Positions 15,946 through 25,940 of a stretch of 39,672 bases of DNA are shown piece after piece. Numbering within the stretch: the stretch's first letter is position 1; each line of letters opens with the position of its first letter. Where the stretch lies: positions 1 through 39,672 of the forward strand of contig NZ_JACJHX010000025.1 of assembly GCF_014138605.1 (NCBI RefSeq). Reading direction: 5' to 3'. A program made the translations under genes and the position numbers. This DNA comes from Peribacillus huizhouensis. GTDB taxonomy: Bacteria; Bacillota; Bacilli; Bacillales; DSM-1321. The notes beneath the pieces were generated by a model. That model searched no databases. It saw nothing but the letters and a program-made list of their open reading frames with translations, and was not told the DNA's origin.

Positions 15946-16154
15946 TCTATAATCGCCAGGACATCGCCTTCATTTACAAAATCGCCTTCCGTAATATATA
16001 TCTGCTTTATCTTGCCCGATGTTACTGCTTCAAGTGGTATTTCCATTTTCATCGATTCAAGAATGATGACTTCTTGTCCTCTGCTTACGGTGTCTCCTTC
16101 AGACACAACTATTTTCCAAACACTTCCTGCCATACTTGCGACTACATCTGACAT
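15942..16154 (-). CDS. yngHB: Biotin carboxyl carrier protein (YngHB-like)
   Basis: A 70-residue stand-alone biotinyl domain. The acceptor lysine is Lys36 in ESMKMEIP, and the flanking turns GDTVSRGQEV and EGDFVNEGDVLAIIE complete the biotinyl fold. It would shuttle carboxybiotin between the biotin carboxylase encoded 11 bases upstream and the carboxyltransferase YngE. A BirA-type ligase elsewhere must load biotin. Its stop overlaps the lyase start by four bases. AGGAG lies upstream of the ATG. Confidence 0.93.
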   Translation of the reverse strand: MSDVVASMAGSVWKIVVSEGDTVSRGQEVIILESMKMEIPLEAVTSGKIKQIYITEGDFVNEGDVLAIIE

Positions 16155-16165
16155 TTAGATTCCTC

Positions 16166-17521
16166 CTAAATAGTAGTGCTATTATTCTTTATATACCTGT
16201 CGATAAAATCTGTAGTCGTTTCACCTTGTTTGTATTTCTCATGGACTGCTATTTCTTTTAATAATGGTAGATTCGTCTTAATACCTTCCACTTTGTAAAG
16301 ATCTAAGGCTTCAATTAAGCGTTGAATGGCTTGTGATCGTGTACTCCCTTTTACAATCAATTTTGCTATCATCGGATCATAAAAATGAGACACAATAGAG
16401 CGATTATCAACAGCTAACTCATGACGAATATATTCCTTCTGTGGCACTTTTAACGCGGTAATTTTTCCTGGTGAAGGTAAAAATGTATTAGGGTCCTCGG
16501 CATAGATGCGAACTTCAATACTATGACCGTCTCTATTAATCTCTGCTTGTGTAAATGCTAATTTTTCTCCTTGAGCAATCCTAATCTGCTGTTCAACAAG
16601 ATCCAAACCCGTTATTTCTTCGGTAACAGGGTGTTCAACTTGTAGCCGAGTATTCATTTCTAAAAAGTAATAATTTTTATCACTATCAACGAGAAATTCG
16701 AATGTACCAGCATTGTAATAGCCAATCGCTTCAACAGCTTTTACTACTGCGTTTCCCATTGCTTTTCTCGTTTCATCATCAAGAAAAGGTGACGGAGCTT
16801 CTTCAAAAACCTTCTGGTGCCTTCTTTGGATCGAGCATTCTCTTTCCCATAAATAAACACCATGACCAAATGAATCTGCAAGCACTTGAATTTCGATATG
16901 TCTTGGCTTTTCAATCAATTTTTCAATGAACATCTCACCATTCCCAAAAAACATAAGTGCTCGCTTTTGATTACCTTCGTATATTTTCAATAATTCCGCT
17001 TCACTATTCGCCACCTGCATGCCGATACCCCCCCCGCCAGCTGCTGCTTTTAACATGACAGGGTAACCAATCCTTTTCGCTTCCACAACAGCTTCTTTGC
17101 TGTCGACAAGCGGACGTGACAAACCTGGAACTACAGGCAGACCACATAATTCCATCAATTTACGTGCGGCGACTTTATTGCCCATTTTCTCAATTACATC
17201 CGGATGAGGACCGATGAAAATTAAATCTTCTTTGGCACATTTCCGTGCAAAATTAGCATCTTCACTTAAAAAACCATAACCGGGATGAACAGCATTACAA
17301 TTTGTCAGTTTAGCAATTTCAAAGATTTTCGTTGCATTTAAGTAGCTTTCATTAACTCGAGGCCCACCTAGTAGATAGGCTTCATCCGCTTCAGACACAT
17401 ATGGGGCGTCTTTGTCGGCTTCCGAATAAACAGCTACAGAAGCAATTCCCATTTTCCTGCAAGTTCGAATGATTCTTGAAGCAATTTCACCCCGATTTGC
17501 AATTAGAATTTTTTTTATCAT
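16166..17521 (-). CDS. yngH: Biotin carboxylase subunit (AccC-like, YngH)
   Basis: ATP-grasp enzyme of 451 residues that carboxylates carrier-bound biotin with bicarbonate and ATP. Landmarks are KKILIANRGEIASRIIRTC (N-terminus), the glycine loop KAAAGGGGIGMQ (about 158-169), ERECSIQRRHQKV, and EMNTRLQVEHPVTEEITG (about 286-303) with metal and catalytic residues. The protein has no fused carrier domain, which is encoded separately just downstream. Its pairing with YngHB and YngE rather than with AccA/D is inferred from the operon. AGGA lies upstream of the ATG at 17519-17521. Confidence 0.94.
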   Translation of the reverse strand: MIKKILIANRGEIASRIIRTCRKMGIASVAVYSEADKDAPYVSEADEAYLLGGPRVNESYLNATKIFEIAKLTNCNAVHPGYGFLSEDANFARKCAKEDLIFIGPHPDVIEKMGNKVAARKLMELCGLPVVPGLSRPLVDSKEAVVEAKRIGYPVMLKAAAGGGGIGMQVANSEAELLKIYEGNQKRALMFFGNGEMFIEKLIEKPRHIEIQVLADSFGHGVYLWERECSIQRRHQKVFEEAPSPFLDDETRKAMGNAVVKAVEAIGYYNAGTFEFLVDSDKNYYFLEMNTRLQVEHPVTEEITGLDLVEQQIRIAQGEKLAFTQAEINRDGHSIEVRIYAEDPNTFLPSPGKITALKVPQKEYIRHELAVDNRSIVSHFYDPMIAKLIVKGSTRSQAIQRLIEALDLYKVEGIKTNLPLLKEIAVHEKYKQGETTTDFIDRYIKNNSTTI

Positions 17522-17599
17522 CGTAATCCTCCAGATGAAGACGATTTTAGTTAAACTCGTTTATTTTTTTAGGATTTTTTATATTTCTGTATATGGTCA

Positions 17600-18742
17600 T
17601 TAACAGCCAAGCTGCCTGGCAATCACCAATCTCTGAATCTCAGAAGTTCCTTCACCAATTTCAAGCAGCTTTGCATCACGTAAATATCGCTCAACTTCAT
17701 ATTCACGCATATACCCTGAGCCACCATGAATTTGGATTGCTTGATTGCTCGCGCGGAATGCGGTTTCTGTCGCAAACAATTTGGCATATGCGGATTCTTT
17801 TGTAAACGGTTGCATTTTATCTTTAAGCCATGCTGCTTTGAATACCATATTGCGTGCTAATTCAATTTCCATGGCCATATCAGCTAATTTAAATTGAATC
17901 GCTTGGAACTTTGAAATTGATTGACCGAATTGAATACGTTCTTTTGAATAGTTAAGTGCCCGATCAAATGCCGCTTGTGCGATACCGACTGCAAGAGCCG
18001 CAATGGAAATTCTCCCGCCATCTAGCGTATGCAAAAATTGTTTAAATCCCTTTTCTGCATCACCAAGCAAATTTTCTTTTGGAACTCTGACATTGTCTAG
18101 AACAATTGCACAAGTGTTCGAAGCTCTAACTCCCATTTTTTCATAGTTGCATGTAATCGATACTCCTAACGTATCTGTTGGCACAATAAAAGCTGAAATA
18201 ATATTCTTTCCTCGGCTGTCTTTCCCAGTAACAGCTGTAATTGTGACGGTTCTTGAATAGCCAGCGTTAGTAATCCAGCATTTTTCACCATTAATCACAT
18301 ACTCGTCACCTTCGAGTATAGCAGTCGTTTTCGTTCCTCCTGCATCAGAACCAGCATTAGGCTCCGTTAATCCAAAGGCTGCTAACGTTTTTCCTTGAGC
18401 TAACGGAACGAGATATTTTTGTTTCTGTTCTTCTGTACCAAAGTAATAGATTGGACTTGATCCGAGTGAAACAGCTGCTGCATAGCTTAACCCAGTCCCA
18501 GCGCAAGCCTTGCCAATTTCTTCAACAGCAATGGCATATGAAATCATATCACCGTCTGAACCGCCATATTGTTCCGGAAACGGCAGACCTAATAAACCTA
18601 GTTCGCCCATTTTTTTGAAAGCAGCTTCAGCAAATCGAGAGTTTTCATCAAGCTCAATCGCTATAGGCTTGATTTCCTTTTCTGCAAATTCTCTAACCAT
18701 TTTTTTTATCATCTGCTGCTCTTTCGATAATTCAAAATCCAT
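17600..18742 (-). CDS. yngJ: Acyl-CoA dehydrogenase, probable isovaleryl-CoA dehydrogenase (YngJ-like)
   Basis: FAD-dependent dehydrogenase of 380 residues, first enzyme gene of the operon. Family blocks are [20 protein letters not shown] (FAD/substrate), [16 protein letters not shown] beta domain, and [20 protein letters not shown] near the C-terminus. Context (methylcrotonyl-CoA carboxylase, hydratase, HMG-CoA lyase) points to isovaleryl-CoA. However, [11 protein letters not shown] carries Glu364 at the short/medium-chain catalytic-base position, whereas human isovaleryl-CoA dehydrogenase uses a glutamate on another helix and lacks this one. Specificity is therefore not settled by sequence. 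A GGGGG ribosome binding site precedes the ATG at 18740-18742. The TetR operator lies 45 bases upstream. Confidence 0.88.
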   Translation of the reverse strand: MDFELSKEQQMIKKMVREFAEKEIKPIAIELDENSRFAEAAFKKMGELGLLGLPFPEQYGGSDGDMISYAIAVEEIGKACAGTGLSYAAAVSLGSSPIYYFGTEEQKQKYLVPLAQGKTLAAFGLTEPNAGSDAGGTKTTAILEGDEYVINGEKCWITNAGYSRTVTITAVTGKDSRGKNIISAFIVPTDTLGVSITCNYEKMGVRASNTCAIVLDNVRVPKENLLGDAEKGFKQFLHTLDGGRISIAALAVGIAQAAFDRALNYSKERIQFGQSISKFQAIQFKLADMAMEIELARNMVFKAAWLKDKMQPFTKESAYAKLFATETAFRASNQAIQIHGGSGYMREYEVERYLRDAKLLEIGEGTSEIQRLVIARQLGC

Positions 18743-18786
18743 AATTTTCCCCCTTTTAGATTAGAATATCAAGAACCCTAGAGCTA

Positions 18787-18804
18787 AGACCGACTAGTTG
18801 GTCT
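18787..18804. promoter_or_regulatory. Palindromic operator, likely TetR-family site
   Basis: AGACCGACTAGTTGGTCT is an 18-bp palindrome with one mismatched base pair, centred on ACTAGT. Such ACCnACTAGTnGGT-like palindromes are typical of TetR regulators of acyl-CoA catabolism. It lies between the TetR gene (stop 18846) and the acyl-CoA dehydrogenase start (18742), where it can block an operon promoter. Confidence 0.65.
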
Positions 18805-18845
18805 GTTTAACATAAAATTAACTTTTTTATCATGTAACACCTAAT

Positions 18846-19484
18846 TCAAGTACCAGTAGGTAAACGGTTATGAAGGAAGTATGACTGAAATTCTGGATTT
18901 TGTTTCGCTTTTTCTGTCAGAAGAGATTGAAGAATAAAGTCGACATACATATCAGCAATTTCTTCAATCGATTTCTCGCCATCCTTTTTGTACCATTTGT
19001 ACGACCAATTAATCATGCCGATAATCGACATTCCAATTATACTGACTGAAATTTCAGGTCTAAATTCACCTAAATCGATTCCTTCTTGAATCACGGCAAA
19101 TATTATATCTCGGTATGTCTGCCGCTTTTGCTTAATGGTTTCTTCATATTTTGGTTTTAAATACGTACTTTCTTGATAAAAAACTGAGATATGTGCTTTG
19201 TAGAGGTCAAATACAGTAACAAAGGATTTGATAATTTTTTGTAGTTTGTCTGTGGGGTATGTACTAGATACAATTGCTTTTTCTGCATTTGTTAATACAT
19301 ATGAAATAAAATAGTCATGAATGACAAAAAGAAGCTCATCTTTAGATTGAAAATGGTGATAGAATCCTCCCTTACTAGTACCGCTTGCCTTTACAATCTG
19401 GTTTACAGATACACCGTGAAAACCATGTTTTTCAAAGAGGAATAGTGATGTGTTAATAATTTGTTCTTTTAATTCCGTAGCCAT
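18846..19484 (-). CDS. TetR/AcrR-family transcriptional regulator
   Basis: A 212-residue repressor. The N-terminal helix-turn-helix is clear: IINTSLFLFEKHGFHGVSVN, QIVKASGTSKGGFYHHFQSK, DELLF. The C-terminal ligand-binding half (about 60-205) is helical with aromatic residues (MINWSYKWYKKD), as in FadR/KstR2-like acyl-CoA sensors. It lies 103 bases upstream of the acyl-CoA dehydrogenase operon with a palindrome in between, so it probably controls that operon in response to an acyl-CoA intermediate (inference). Whether it is also read through into the operon is unclear. It has its own promoter at 19559-19586; the ATG at 19482-19484 follows AGGAGGGG. Confidence 0.88.
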   Translation of the reverse strand: MATELKEQIINTSLFLFEKHGFHGVSVNQIVKASGTSKGGFYHHFQSKDELLFVIHDYFISYVLTNAEKAIVSSTYPTDKLQKIIKSFVTVFDLYKAHISVFYQESTYLKPKYEETIKQKRQTYRDIIFAVIQEGIDLGEFRPEISVSIIGMSIIGMINWSYKWYKKDGEKSIEEIADMYVDFILQSLLTEKAKQNPEFQSYFLHNRLPTGT

Positions 19485-19558
19485 CCCCTCCTACTTTTTT
19501 AATGTAAAAATACTCTCATTTTTACTGTTCAATCTTTTGAAATTATCCGGTCAAGTTT

Positions 19559-19586
19559 ATTTTATCAGAAAATTATGAATTGTCAA
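19559..19586 (-). promoter_or_regulatory. Sigma-A-type promoter for the TetR gene
   Basis: On the minus strand TTGACA (19581-19586) and TAAAAT (19559-19564) are 16 bases apart. It lies about 75 bases upstream of the TetR start codon. No copy of the 18787-18804 palindrome overlaps it. Confidence 0.65.
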
Positions 19587-19658
19587 TTTTCAATAAACTT
19601 ATTACTTGATTACTGTGTTATCGAGACGATTGCTTGAAACTGGAATTTTCAGCAAAAA

Positions 19659-19676
19659 TGGGGGAGTACTCCCCCA
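19659..19676 (-). terminator. Terminator of the secreted VCBS-like protein gene
   Basis: TGGGGGAGTACTCCCCCA is a perfect palindrome followed on the minus strand by TTTTT, 10 bases past the stop at 19687. Confidence 0.85.
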
Positions 19677-19686
19677 CGATTTCACT

Positions 19687-20445
19687 TTAATCGTTCAGTA
19701 ATGGTTTGATTTTTGCTTTAGCGAACTTCCATTCCCCTTTTTTATAAGTCCATTTTGATTCAATAAGCGCAATACCATCCATTTGATCTATTCCACTTAC
19801 TAACTGAATTCCAACTAGCCCTTTACCATTTCCGATAAATTTTGCAGGTTTTAAAGTAGAAAAACCATCAACCAAAAGTTCTGTCGCTTCATTCAAAATA
19901 CCATTTGAATAGATGCCTAATTTCTCATAGTCTACTTTACGATCAGTTAAATCGATGACCACTGGCTTTTTCCCAGTTATGGTAAGCTGCGCCTGATAAT
20001 TATCTAGAAACTGAGCTGTGATTGGTACGGTTTTTGGAACTGGTATTTCATTTATCATGTGATCCTTAAAACCGTATAGAAAGGAATTCAATATTCCGCT
20101 ACTTCGACTAGTTTCTGTTGTTATTAACACTTCTTTAACACCATCATTATTCACATCAATAAATTGAACGGTTGGCTTATAACCACTAGCAAGCGGTAAT
20201 TTAAACTTTTTCTCTCCTGTATCGACATACAATGTTATTTCCTTTAAAAATTCAGCATCTTCTTCGTATTTTAGACCTTTAACCACCAATCGATCCTTGA
20301 TACTATCACCAGTGATATCTCGTTTTTCTATATCGAAAATCGTTTCGTTTGATATGCCATGGTCCTGTGCTGAAACTGCTTGGTACGTAAAAAAAACGGC
20401 TAGTAGAAAGATTAAATATTTCAACATATTTGTTTTCATATTCAT
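19687..20445 (-). CDS. Secreted FG-GAP/VCBS-like repeat protein
   Basis: A 252-residue exported protein. The N-terminus MNMKTNMLKYLIFLLAVFFT is a signal peptide, with probable cleavage after VSAQ near residue 24. The mature part has FG-GAP-like blades with Asp-rich loops: DITGDSIKDRLVVKG (about 38-52) and FIDVNNDGVKEVLITTE (about 90-106). The second loop fits a calcium-binding DxNxDG pattern. The C-terminal portion (WTYKKGEWKFAKAKIKPLL) lacks such loops. Bacillus genomes encode similar VCBS-domain proteins of unknown role, likely at the cell surface or outside. The ATG at 20443-20445 is chosen for GGAAGGTG upstream; the frame otherwise opens 20 codons earlier without a site. Confidence 0.7.
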   Translation of the reverse strand: MNMKTNMLKYLIFLLAVFFTYQAVSAQDHGISNETIFDIEKRDITGDSIKDRLVVKGLKYEEDAEFLKEITLYVDTGEKKFKLPLASGYKPTVQFIDVNNDGVKEVLITTETSRSSGILNSFLYGFKDHMINEIPVPKTVPITAQFLDNYQAQLTITGKKPVVIDLTDRKVDYEKLGIYSNGILNEATELLVDGFSTLKPAKFIGNGKGLVGIQLVSGIDQMDGIALIESKWTYKKGEWKFAKAKIKPLLND

Positions 20446-20993
20446 GTAAACACCTTCCGAATTTTTTATTAAATCTTTATTACCTCTCTTAACCATTTCA
20501 TTCATCGATTGATATTTCTCTCAGCAAAGAAGTTCTCATCCCCATTAATGGTTAGGTCCACTTTACTTACGCTAATACTCTCCCTAAGCTGCAGAAAAGA
20601 GTTTTACTACAAAACTTGGAAAAAGAGGCGATTTTCAGCCCTCAGACAAGCTAGGTGCAACAGCTAAATTGAGCTGTTAAAATATTTCTCTTTTTTGCTT
20701 AATTTTTTCTCAACAATGTAAATTAGATCTAGTATCTCTATAGTTAAGATACATTCCCACTCATATATAGGACATAGGAACGAAGCTTCGCGACTAACCG
20801 ATATAGTTAATCTACTTTGCAGATATACACATCTTATTAAGAAAGTACTTCAAAATTCGGCTCCGCATTGCCACTATTGTGATTTGGTGAGTGTAGCGTG
20901 CTCAATGATAGATCTCTATTAATAAATGATGGCGTTTTAACGCCATATTTGTTTTGTAAGTTTATTATTACCAGACAATGAAAAAGTATGAAA
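20446..20993. other. Gene-free stretch with two small hairpins
   Basis: No credible gene is seen. AACAGCT/AGCTGTT (20659-20678) and the palindrome ATGGCGTT-TT-AACGCCAT (20929-20946) are each followed by T-rich plus-strand sequence. They look like terminators left from lost plus-strand genes. Confidence 0.4.
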
Positions 20994-21034
20994 AAAAATC
21001 CTGTACAAGGAATTTACACTTGTACAGGATTTTT
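20994..21034 (-). terminator. Terminator downstream of parC
   Basis: AAAATCCTGTACAAG pairs perfectly with CTTGTACAGGATTTT around a 9-base loop, with A and T runs on both sides (bidirectional). It lies about 60 bases past the parC stop. Confidence 0.85.
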
Positions 21035-21092
21035 ATATAACTATTAAAAATAAGTATACGATTTAGCGGATCCATTTTTTAAGTTACAATTA

Positions 21093-23537
21093 TCAGGAAT
21101 CTGGATTCGTTTTATCTCTTTCTGCACTAACCTTCCAAATTTCTTTCGCTTTTCCTGTCTCCGATTCATCTACTATAAATGAGCCGTTTGTATAGCGATC
21201 TGTATAACGTAATCCGTTAACAAGAACAGATTCAATAATACCTTTTTCTGTTTCAATATAAATCTCATCACTCGGTACGACTGTTTCAAGACCGATTACT
21301 CGATGCGGATTTGATTTAAGTTCTTTTAACATAATGAGACCACGTTTCGCTCGCGTAGATTTATCAAATTCAGTAAGTTTCATTTTCTTAACTGCTCCGC
21401 GCTGTGTCACAATTAAGATGGCATCAGATGTTCCTTTGTCGAGAATTTTACCCCCCGCCACAAAATCTTCATCCTTTAAGTTTATACCTTTAACTCCAGC
21501 TGCTCTGACTCCAATCGGGCTGATTTCTTCCTCATCGAACCAAAGTGAAAAGCCCATGTTCGTTGCTAAGAAAACATCACTGTTCCCGTCTGTTAAATAG
21601 ACATCCACTAAAGTATCGTCACCTTTTACATTGATGGCAACTAAAGGCTTAGAATGGCGTTGTGCTTTATAAGAACTTAACTCGGTCTTCTTCACCATAC
21701 CGTTTTTTGTAATAAATAACAAATAATGTGGGTGTTCAAAACTTTTAACCGGAATTGCTTTTACAATTTGTTCATCTCTGTCAATTGGAATGATGTTAGC
21801 TATATGCTGACCCGTTTCTTTCCAGCGAATATCCGGAAGCTGATGAACTGGGCAGTATAGATAATTTCCTTTATTCGTAAATAATAGAAGAACGTCCGTA
21901 GTATTGACCTCGAATTTTTGCATAAGACGATCTGAGTCCTTCATCCCAAAATCTAGACCACCGGATGCAGTATATGATCTGAGTGATGTCCGTTTAACAT
22001 ATCCTTCATTCGTAACGGTTACTATCACATCCTCGCTTGCAACCAAAACCTCAAGGTTAATCTTAATTTCTTCAATTTCACCTTCAATAACTGAACGGCG
22101 TGGATCATTATATTCTTTTTTTACAAATTTTAATTCTTTCTTCATAACCTGAAATAGAGCTTTTTCGCTTTCAAGAATTTTTGTTAGCTCTTCAATTTTC
22201 TTTTTCAGCTCTTTTTCCTCTTCTTGGAGTGCGGTAATATCAGTATTCGTTAAACGATATAATTGCAACGAAACAATTGCTTCAGCCTGAGGCTCCGTAA
22301 AGCCGAACATCTTCATTAAATTATTTTTAGCGTCTTTTTTATCTTTCGAGGCACGGATTGCTGCAATTACTTCATCAAGAATGGACAACGCCTTCATTAA
22401 CCCTTGAACAATATGCGCTCGATCATGTGCCTTCTGTAGCTCATAACGTGACCGGTTTTCGATAACTTCTTTACGATGATAAATATAAGCATCCAAAAGC
22501 TTTGGCAAAGTCATCAAAGTTGGCCGTTTTTTATCGATGGCAACCATATTAAAATTATAAGCCACTTGTAAATCTGAATTTTTGTATAAATAATTCAAGA
22601 CCCCATTGGCATCCGCTTCTTTTTTTAATTCAATTACAATTCTAAGTCCTGTCCGGTCCGTTTCATCACGAACTTCTGAAATGCCTTCTACTTTTCGATC
22701 GAGGCGGAATTCATCCATTTTTCTAACTAGGTTTGCCTTATTCACTTCATAAGGAATTTCTGTCACAACAATTTGCTGTTTACCACCGCGAATGTCTTCA
22801 ATTTCAGCTTTTCCACGAATGATAATTTTCCCTTTACCTGTCTCATACGCCTTCTTAATACCACCGACACCTTGAATAATTCCTCCTGTAGGAAAATCCG
22901 GTCCTTTTAGAACTGTCATCAATTCATCAACCGTGACCTCAGGGTTATCAATGCGCATTATGGCAGCATCAATAACTTCTCCAAGTTGGTGTGGCGGCAT
23001 TTCTGTTGCATAACCTGCTGAAATACCAGTCGATCCATTTACAAGTAAGTTGGGGAACATCGCTGGCAGCACAACCGGTTCAACAGCAGTATCATCAAAA
23101 TTCGGTACAAAATCAACCGTACGTTTATCAATATCCCGAAGCAATTCAGATGCAATTCTAGAAAGCCTCGCCTCTGTGTAACGCATTGCTGCTGGTGGAT
23201 CACCATCAAGGCTTCCGTTATTTCCATGCATTTGGATCATGACATTTCTTAATTTCCAATCCTGACTCATCCTTACCATTGCTTCATAGACAGATGAATC
23301 ACCATGAGGATGGTAATTACCAATAACATTTCCGACAGTTTTCGCCGATTTACGGAAATTCTTTTCATGGGTATTTCCTTCAACGTGCATAGCATAAAGG
23401 ATACGACGTTGAACAGGTTTTAATCCATCACGTGCGTCAGGTAAGGCACGATCTTGAATAATATATTTACTATAACGACCAAACCGATCGCCAATTACTT
23501 CTTCTAAAGGTAAATCAAGTACTTTTTCCTCAGCCAT
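21093..23537 (-). CDS. parC: DNA topoisomerase IV subunit A
   Basis: The 814-residue cleavage subunit decatenates daughter chromosomes with ParE. The N-terminal winged-helix/tower domain carries the catalytic Tyr120 in [14 protein letters not shown]. The quinolone-region sequence [15 protein letters not shown] retains Ser81 and Glu85, the residues typical of drug-sensitive ParC. The C-terminal beta-pinwheel starts near residue 495 and includes repeats such as [30 protein letters not shown] and [16 protein letters not shown] GyrA box is absent, supporting ParC over GyrA. It begins three bases after the parE stop with the ribosome binding site inside parE, so the two are coupled. Confidence 0.97.
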   Translation of the reverse strand: MAEEKVLDLPLEEVIGDRFGRYSKYIIQDRALPDARDGLKPVQRRILYAMHVEGNTHEKNFRKSAKTVGNVIGNYHPHGDSSVYEAMVRMSQDWKLRNVMIQMHGNNGSLDGDPPAAMRYTEARLSRIASELLRDIDKRTVDFVPNFDDTAVEPVVLPAMFPNLLVNGSTGISAGYATEMPPHQLGEVIDAAIMRIDNPEVTVDELMTVLKGPDFPTGGIIQGVGGIKKAYETGKGKIIIRGKAEIEDIRGGKQQIVVTEIPYEVNKANLVRKMDEFRLDRKVEGISEVRDETDRTGLRIVIELKKEADANGVLNYLYKNSDLQVAYNFNMVAIDKKRPTLMTLPKLLDAYIYHRKEVIENRSRYELQKAHDRAHIVQGLMKALSILDEVIAAIRASKDKKDAKNNLMKMFGFTEPQAEAIVSLQLYRLTNTDITALQEEEKELKKKIEELTKILESEKALFQVMKKELKFVKKEYNDPRRSVIEGEIEEIKINLEVLVASEDVIVTVTNEGYVKRTSLRSYTASGGLDFGMKDSDRLMQKFEVNTTDVLLLFTNKGNYLYCPVHQLPDIRWKETGQHIANIIPIDRDEQIVKAIPVKSFEHPHYLLFITKNGMVKKTELSSYKAQRHSKPLVAINVKGDDTLVDVYLTDGNSDVFLATNMGFSLWFDEEEISPIGVRAAGVKGINLKDEDFVAGGKILDKGTSDAILIVTQRGAVKKMKLTEFDKSTRAKRGLIMLKELKSNPHRVIGLETVVPSDEIYIETEKGIIESVLVNGLRYTDRYTNGSFIVDESETGKAKEIWKVSAERDKTNPDS

Positions 23538-23540
23538 CTC

Positions 23541-25514
23541 TTAGTTGCCCTCCTCTGAAATCGACATATTTTCGTTATCCAAAATGTTCGATTCTTCTTC
23601 GAGACCAAATGCAACATTGGATTCAATCCACTTTCTGCGCGGTTCAACCTTATCCCCCATTAATGTTGTCACACGACGTTCTGCTCGTGCACCATCATCA
23701 ATCTTGACACGAATTAATGTTCTTGTATCAGGATTCATTGTCGTTTCCCAAAGTTGATCAGCATTCATTTCTCCAAGCCCTTTGTACCGTTGAATAATAT
23801 AGCCTTTACCGATTTTATTAATGGCGCCCTGAAGCTCTTCATCACTCCATGCATATTCCATTACTTCCTTTTTACCTGTACCTTTACTCACTTTGTATAA
23901 CGGCGGCAGAGCAATATATACTTTTCCAGCTTCAAAAAGTGGCTTCATATAGCGGTAAAAAAACGTAAGCAATAATACTTGGATATGTGCACCATCAGTA
24001 TCTGCGTCAGTCATAATCACAATTTTATTATAATTCGTATCTTCTACATTAAAATCTGGTCCAACGCCAGCTCCAATCGCATGAATAATCGTATTAATTT
24101 CTTCGTTTTTAAATATATCCGAAAGCTTAGCTTTTTCTGTGTTAATGACTTTACCCCGTAAAGGAAGCACAGCTTGGAATCGGCGGTCACGACCTTGTTT
24201 AGCAGAACCACCGGCAGAATCACCTTCGACGAGATAGATTTCATTCTTCTCTGGGTTTTTCGATTGGGCAGGTGTTAGTTTTCCAGAAAGAACTGAATCT
24301 GATTTCTTACGTTTCTTTCCACTTCTTGCTTCCTCTCTTGCTTTACGGGCCGCTTCTCTTGCTTGAAATGCTTTTATTGATTTCTTAATTAGCATTGTAC
24401 TCGTATTCGGATCTTCTTCAAAAAAATAGGCAAGATGCTCAGAAACTATGGAATCGACAGCAGAACGGGCTTCACTTGTTCCTAATTTCCCTTTTGTTTG
24501 ACCTTCGAATTGCAATAGCTCTTCTGGAATCCTTACAGAAATAATCGCAGAAAGACCTTCACGAATATCCGTTCCCTCCAGATTTTTATCTTTTTCTTTT
24601 AATAATCCTGTTTTTCTCGCATAATCATTAAAAGCACGTGTCATCGCAGTTTTAGCCCCGACTTCATGCGTTCCACCATCTTTAGTACGAACATTGTTTA
24701 CAAAACTCAAAATATTTTCTGAGTATCCATCGTTAAATTGAAAGGCAAAATCCATTTCGATTCCATTCTGAACGCCTTCAAAGCTAACTACACTTTGGAG
24801 TGTATCTTTTTCCTCGTTCAAATATTCAACGAAAGCTTCAATCCCATTCTCAAAATGAAACTCATCTTTTTGATCATGTCGCTCATCAATCAGCTCAATT
24901 TTCATACCTTTTAATAAAAAGGCAGATTCACGTAATCGCTCAGACAAAATATCATAGTTGAATGTTGTCACTGAGAAAATAGTTGGGTCTGGTTTGAAGT
25001 GTATCGTTGTCCCAGTTTGATTTGTCTTTCCTATCTTCTCAAGGGTTGTTTCGGGTTTTCCACCATGATGAAACCGTTGTTCATAAATAAAACCGTCTCG
25101 TTTAATTTTAACGACTAACCATTCAGAAAGAGCATTAACTACTGATGCACCAACACCATGTAAACCACCGCTCGTTTTATACCCACCTTGTCCAAACTTT
25201 CCGCCAGCATGTAAAATCGTCAAAATAACCTCTGGCGTCGGTTTACCCATTTTATGCATCCCAGTTGGCATGCCTCGTCCTTTATCCGTTACACTTATAC
25301 TATTATCTTTATGTATTTTAACAATAATAACATCTCCATAACCGGCCAATGCCTCGTCAACGGAATTATCGACAATTTCATATACCAAATGATGCAATCC
25401 TCGCGCATCAGTGCTTCCGATATACATTCCCGGCCGCTTCCGGACTGCCTCAAGCCCTTCTAATACTTGAATGGCTTCATCATTATATTCTATGTTATTT
25501 GTAACTCTTGCCAC
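23541..25514 (-). CDS. parE: DNA topoisomerase IV subunit B
   Basis: The 657-residue ATPase subunit of topoisomerase IV. The GHKL ATPase domain has EIVDNSVDEALAG (catalytic Glu and Asn) and GRGMPTGMH. The transducer follows, and the TOPRIM domain includes EGDSAGGSAKQGRDRRFQAV and MTDADTDGAHI. B. subtilis ParE is 655 residues. The GTG at 25512-25514 (VARVTNNIEYNDEAIQVLEG) is chosen, with AAAGGGG seven bases upstream; the open frame continues nine codons further without a site. A promoter candidate is at 25813-25840, giving a leader of about 300 bases. Confidence 0.97.
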   Translation of the reverse strand: MARVTNNIEYNDEAIQVLEGLEAVRKRPGMYIGSTDARGLHHLVYEIVDNSVDEALAGYGDVIIVKIHKDNSISVTDKGRGMPTGMHKMGKPTPEVILTILHAGGKFGQGGYKTSGGLHGVGASVVNALSEWLVVKIKRDGFIYEQRFHHGGKPETTLEKIGKTNQTGTTIHFKPDPTIFSVTTFNYDILSERLRESAFLLKGMKIELIDERHDQKDEFHFENGIEAFVEYLNEEKDTLQSVVSFEGVQNGIEMDFAFQFNDGYSENILSFVNNVRTKDGGTHEVGAKTAMTRAFNDYARKTGLLKEKDKNLEGTDIREGLSAIISVRIPEELLQFEGQTKGKLGTSEARSAVDSIVSEHLAYFFEEDPNTSTMLIKKSIKAFQAREAARKAREEARSGKKRKKSDSVLSGKLTPAQSKNPEKNEIYLVEGDSAGGSAKQGRDRRFQAVLPLRGKVINTEKAKLSDIFKNEEINTIIHAIGAGVGPDFNVEDTNYNKIVIMTDADTDGAHIQVLLLTFFYRYMKPLFEAGKVYIALPPLYKVSKGTGKKEVMEYAWSDEELQGAINKIGKGYIIQRYKGLGEMNADQLWETTMNPDTRTLIRVKIDDGARAERRVTTLMGDKVEPRRKWIESNVAFGLEEESNILDNENMSISEEGN

Positions 25515-25812
25515 AGAAATTCCCCTTTCCTTCATTACCACAATTTCCGGGCCATATCAAAAAGATGAAATGACTGAAAATATTAAGAAATGCGCTAGCT
25601 TTCAGTTCAACCGTATGCTAGATACCTCTAGCATGTAAGTTATTAGCTAAATACTAAAACTCATTAAAACTTATTCATTTCTCTTTGGAGAAGCGAAAAT
25701 GAATGGAAATGATAAATAATATTATGAACTAATTATAAATGAATTCACTCAAAAGAACAAACGTTCTAATTTAAAAAGTTAAAAATGCCCGATCAAAGGC
25801 ATATCTATGTTT

Positions 25813-25840
25813 ATTGTAGCGAAATTTTTCAATATAGCAA
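25813..25840 (-). promoter_or_regulatory. Candidate promoter for parE-parC
   Basis: On the minus strand TTGCTA (25835-25840) and TACAAT (25813-25818) are separated by 16 bases. The long leader between it and the parE start (25515-25805) contains no gene and no clear riboswitch. Confidence 0.5.
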
Positions 25841-25909
25841 ATTTGCTTGTTAATTTAACAAAATAACTACTATGTATACAAATACGTAATTATTCAAATA
25901 CAGTGCAAA

Positions 25910-25937
25910 AAAAAGGAGCGCTAGTCCGCTCCTTTTT
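25910..25937 (-). terminator. Terminator of the CoA-binding protein gene
   Basis: AAAAAGGAGCG pairs with CGCTCCTTTTT around CTAGTC. It begins four bases past the stop and is bidirectional in form. Confidence 0.88.
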
Positions 25938-25940
25938 CCA

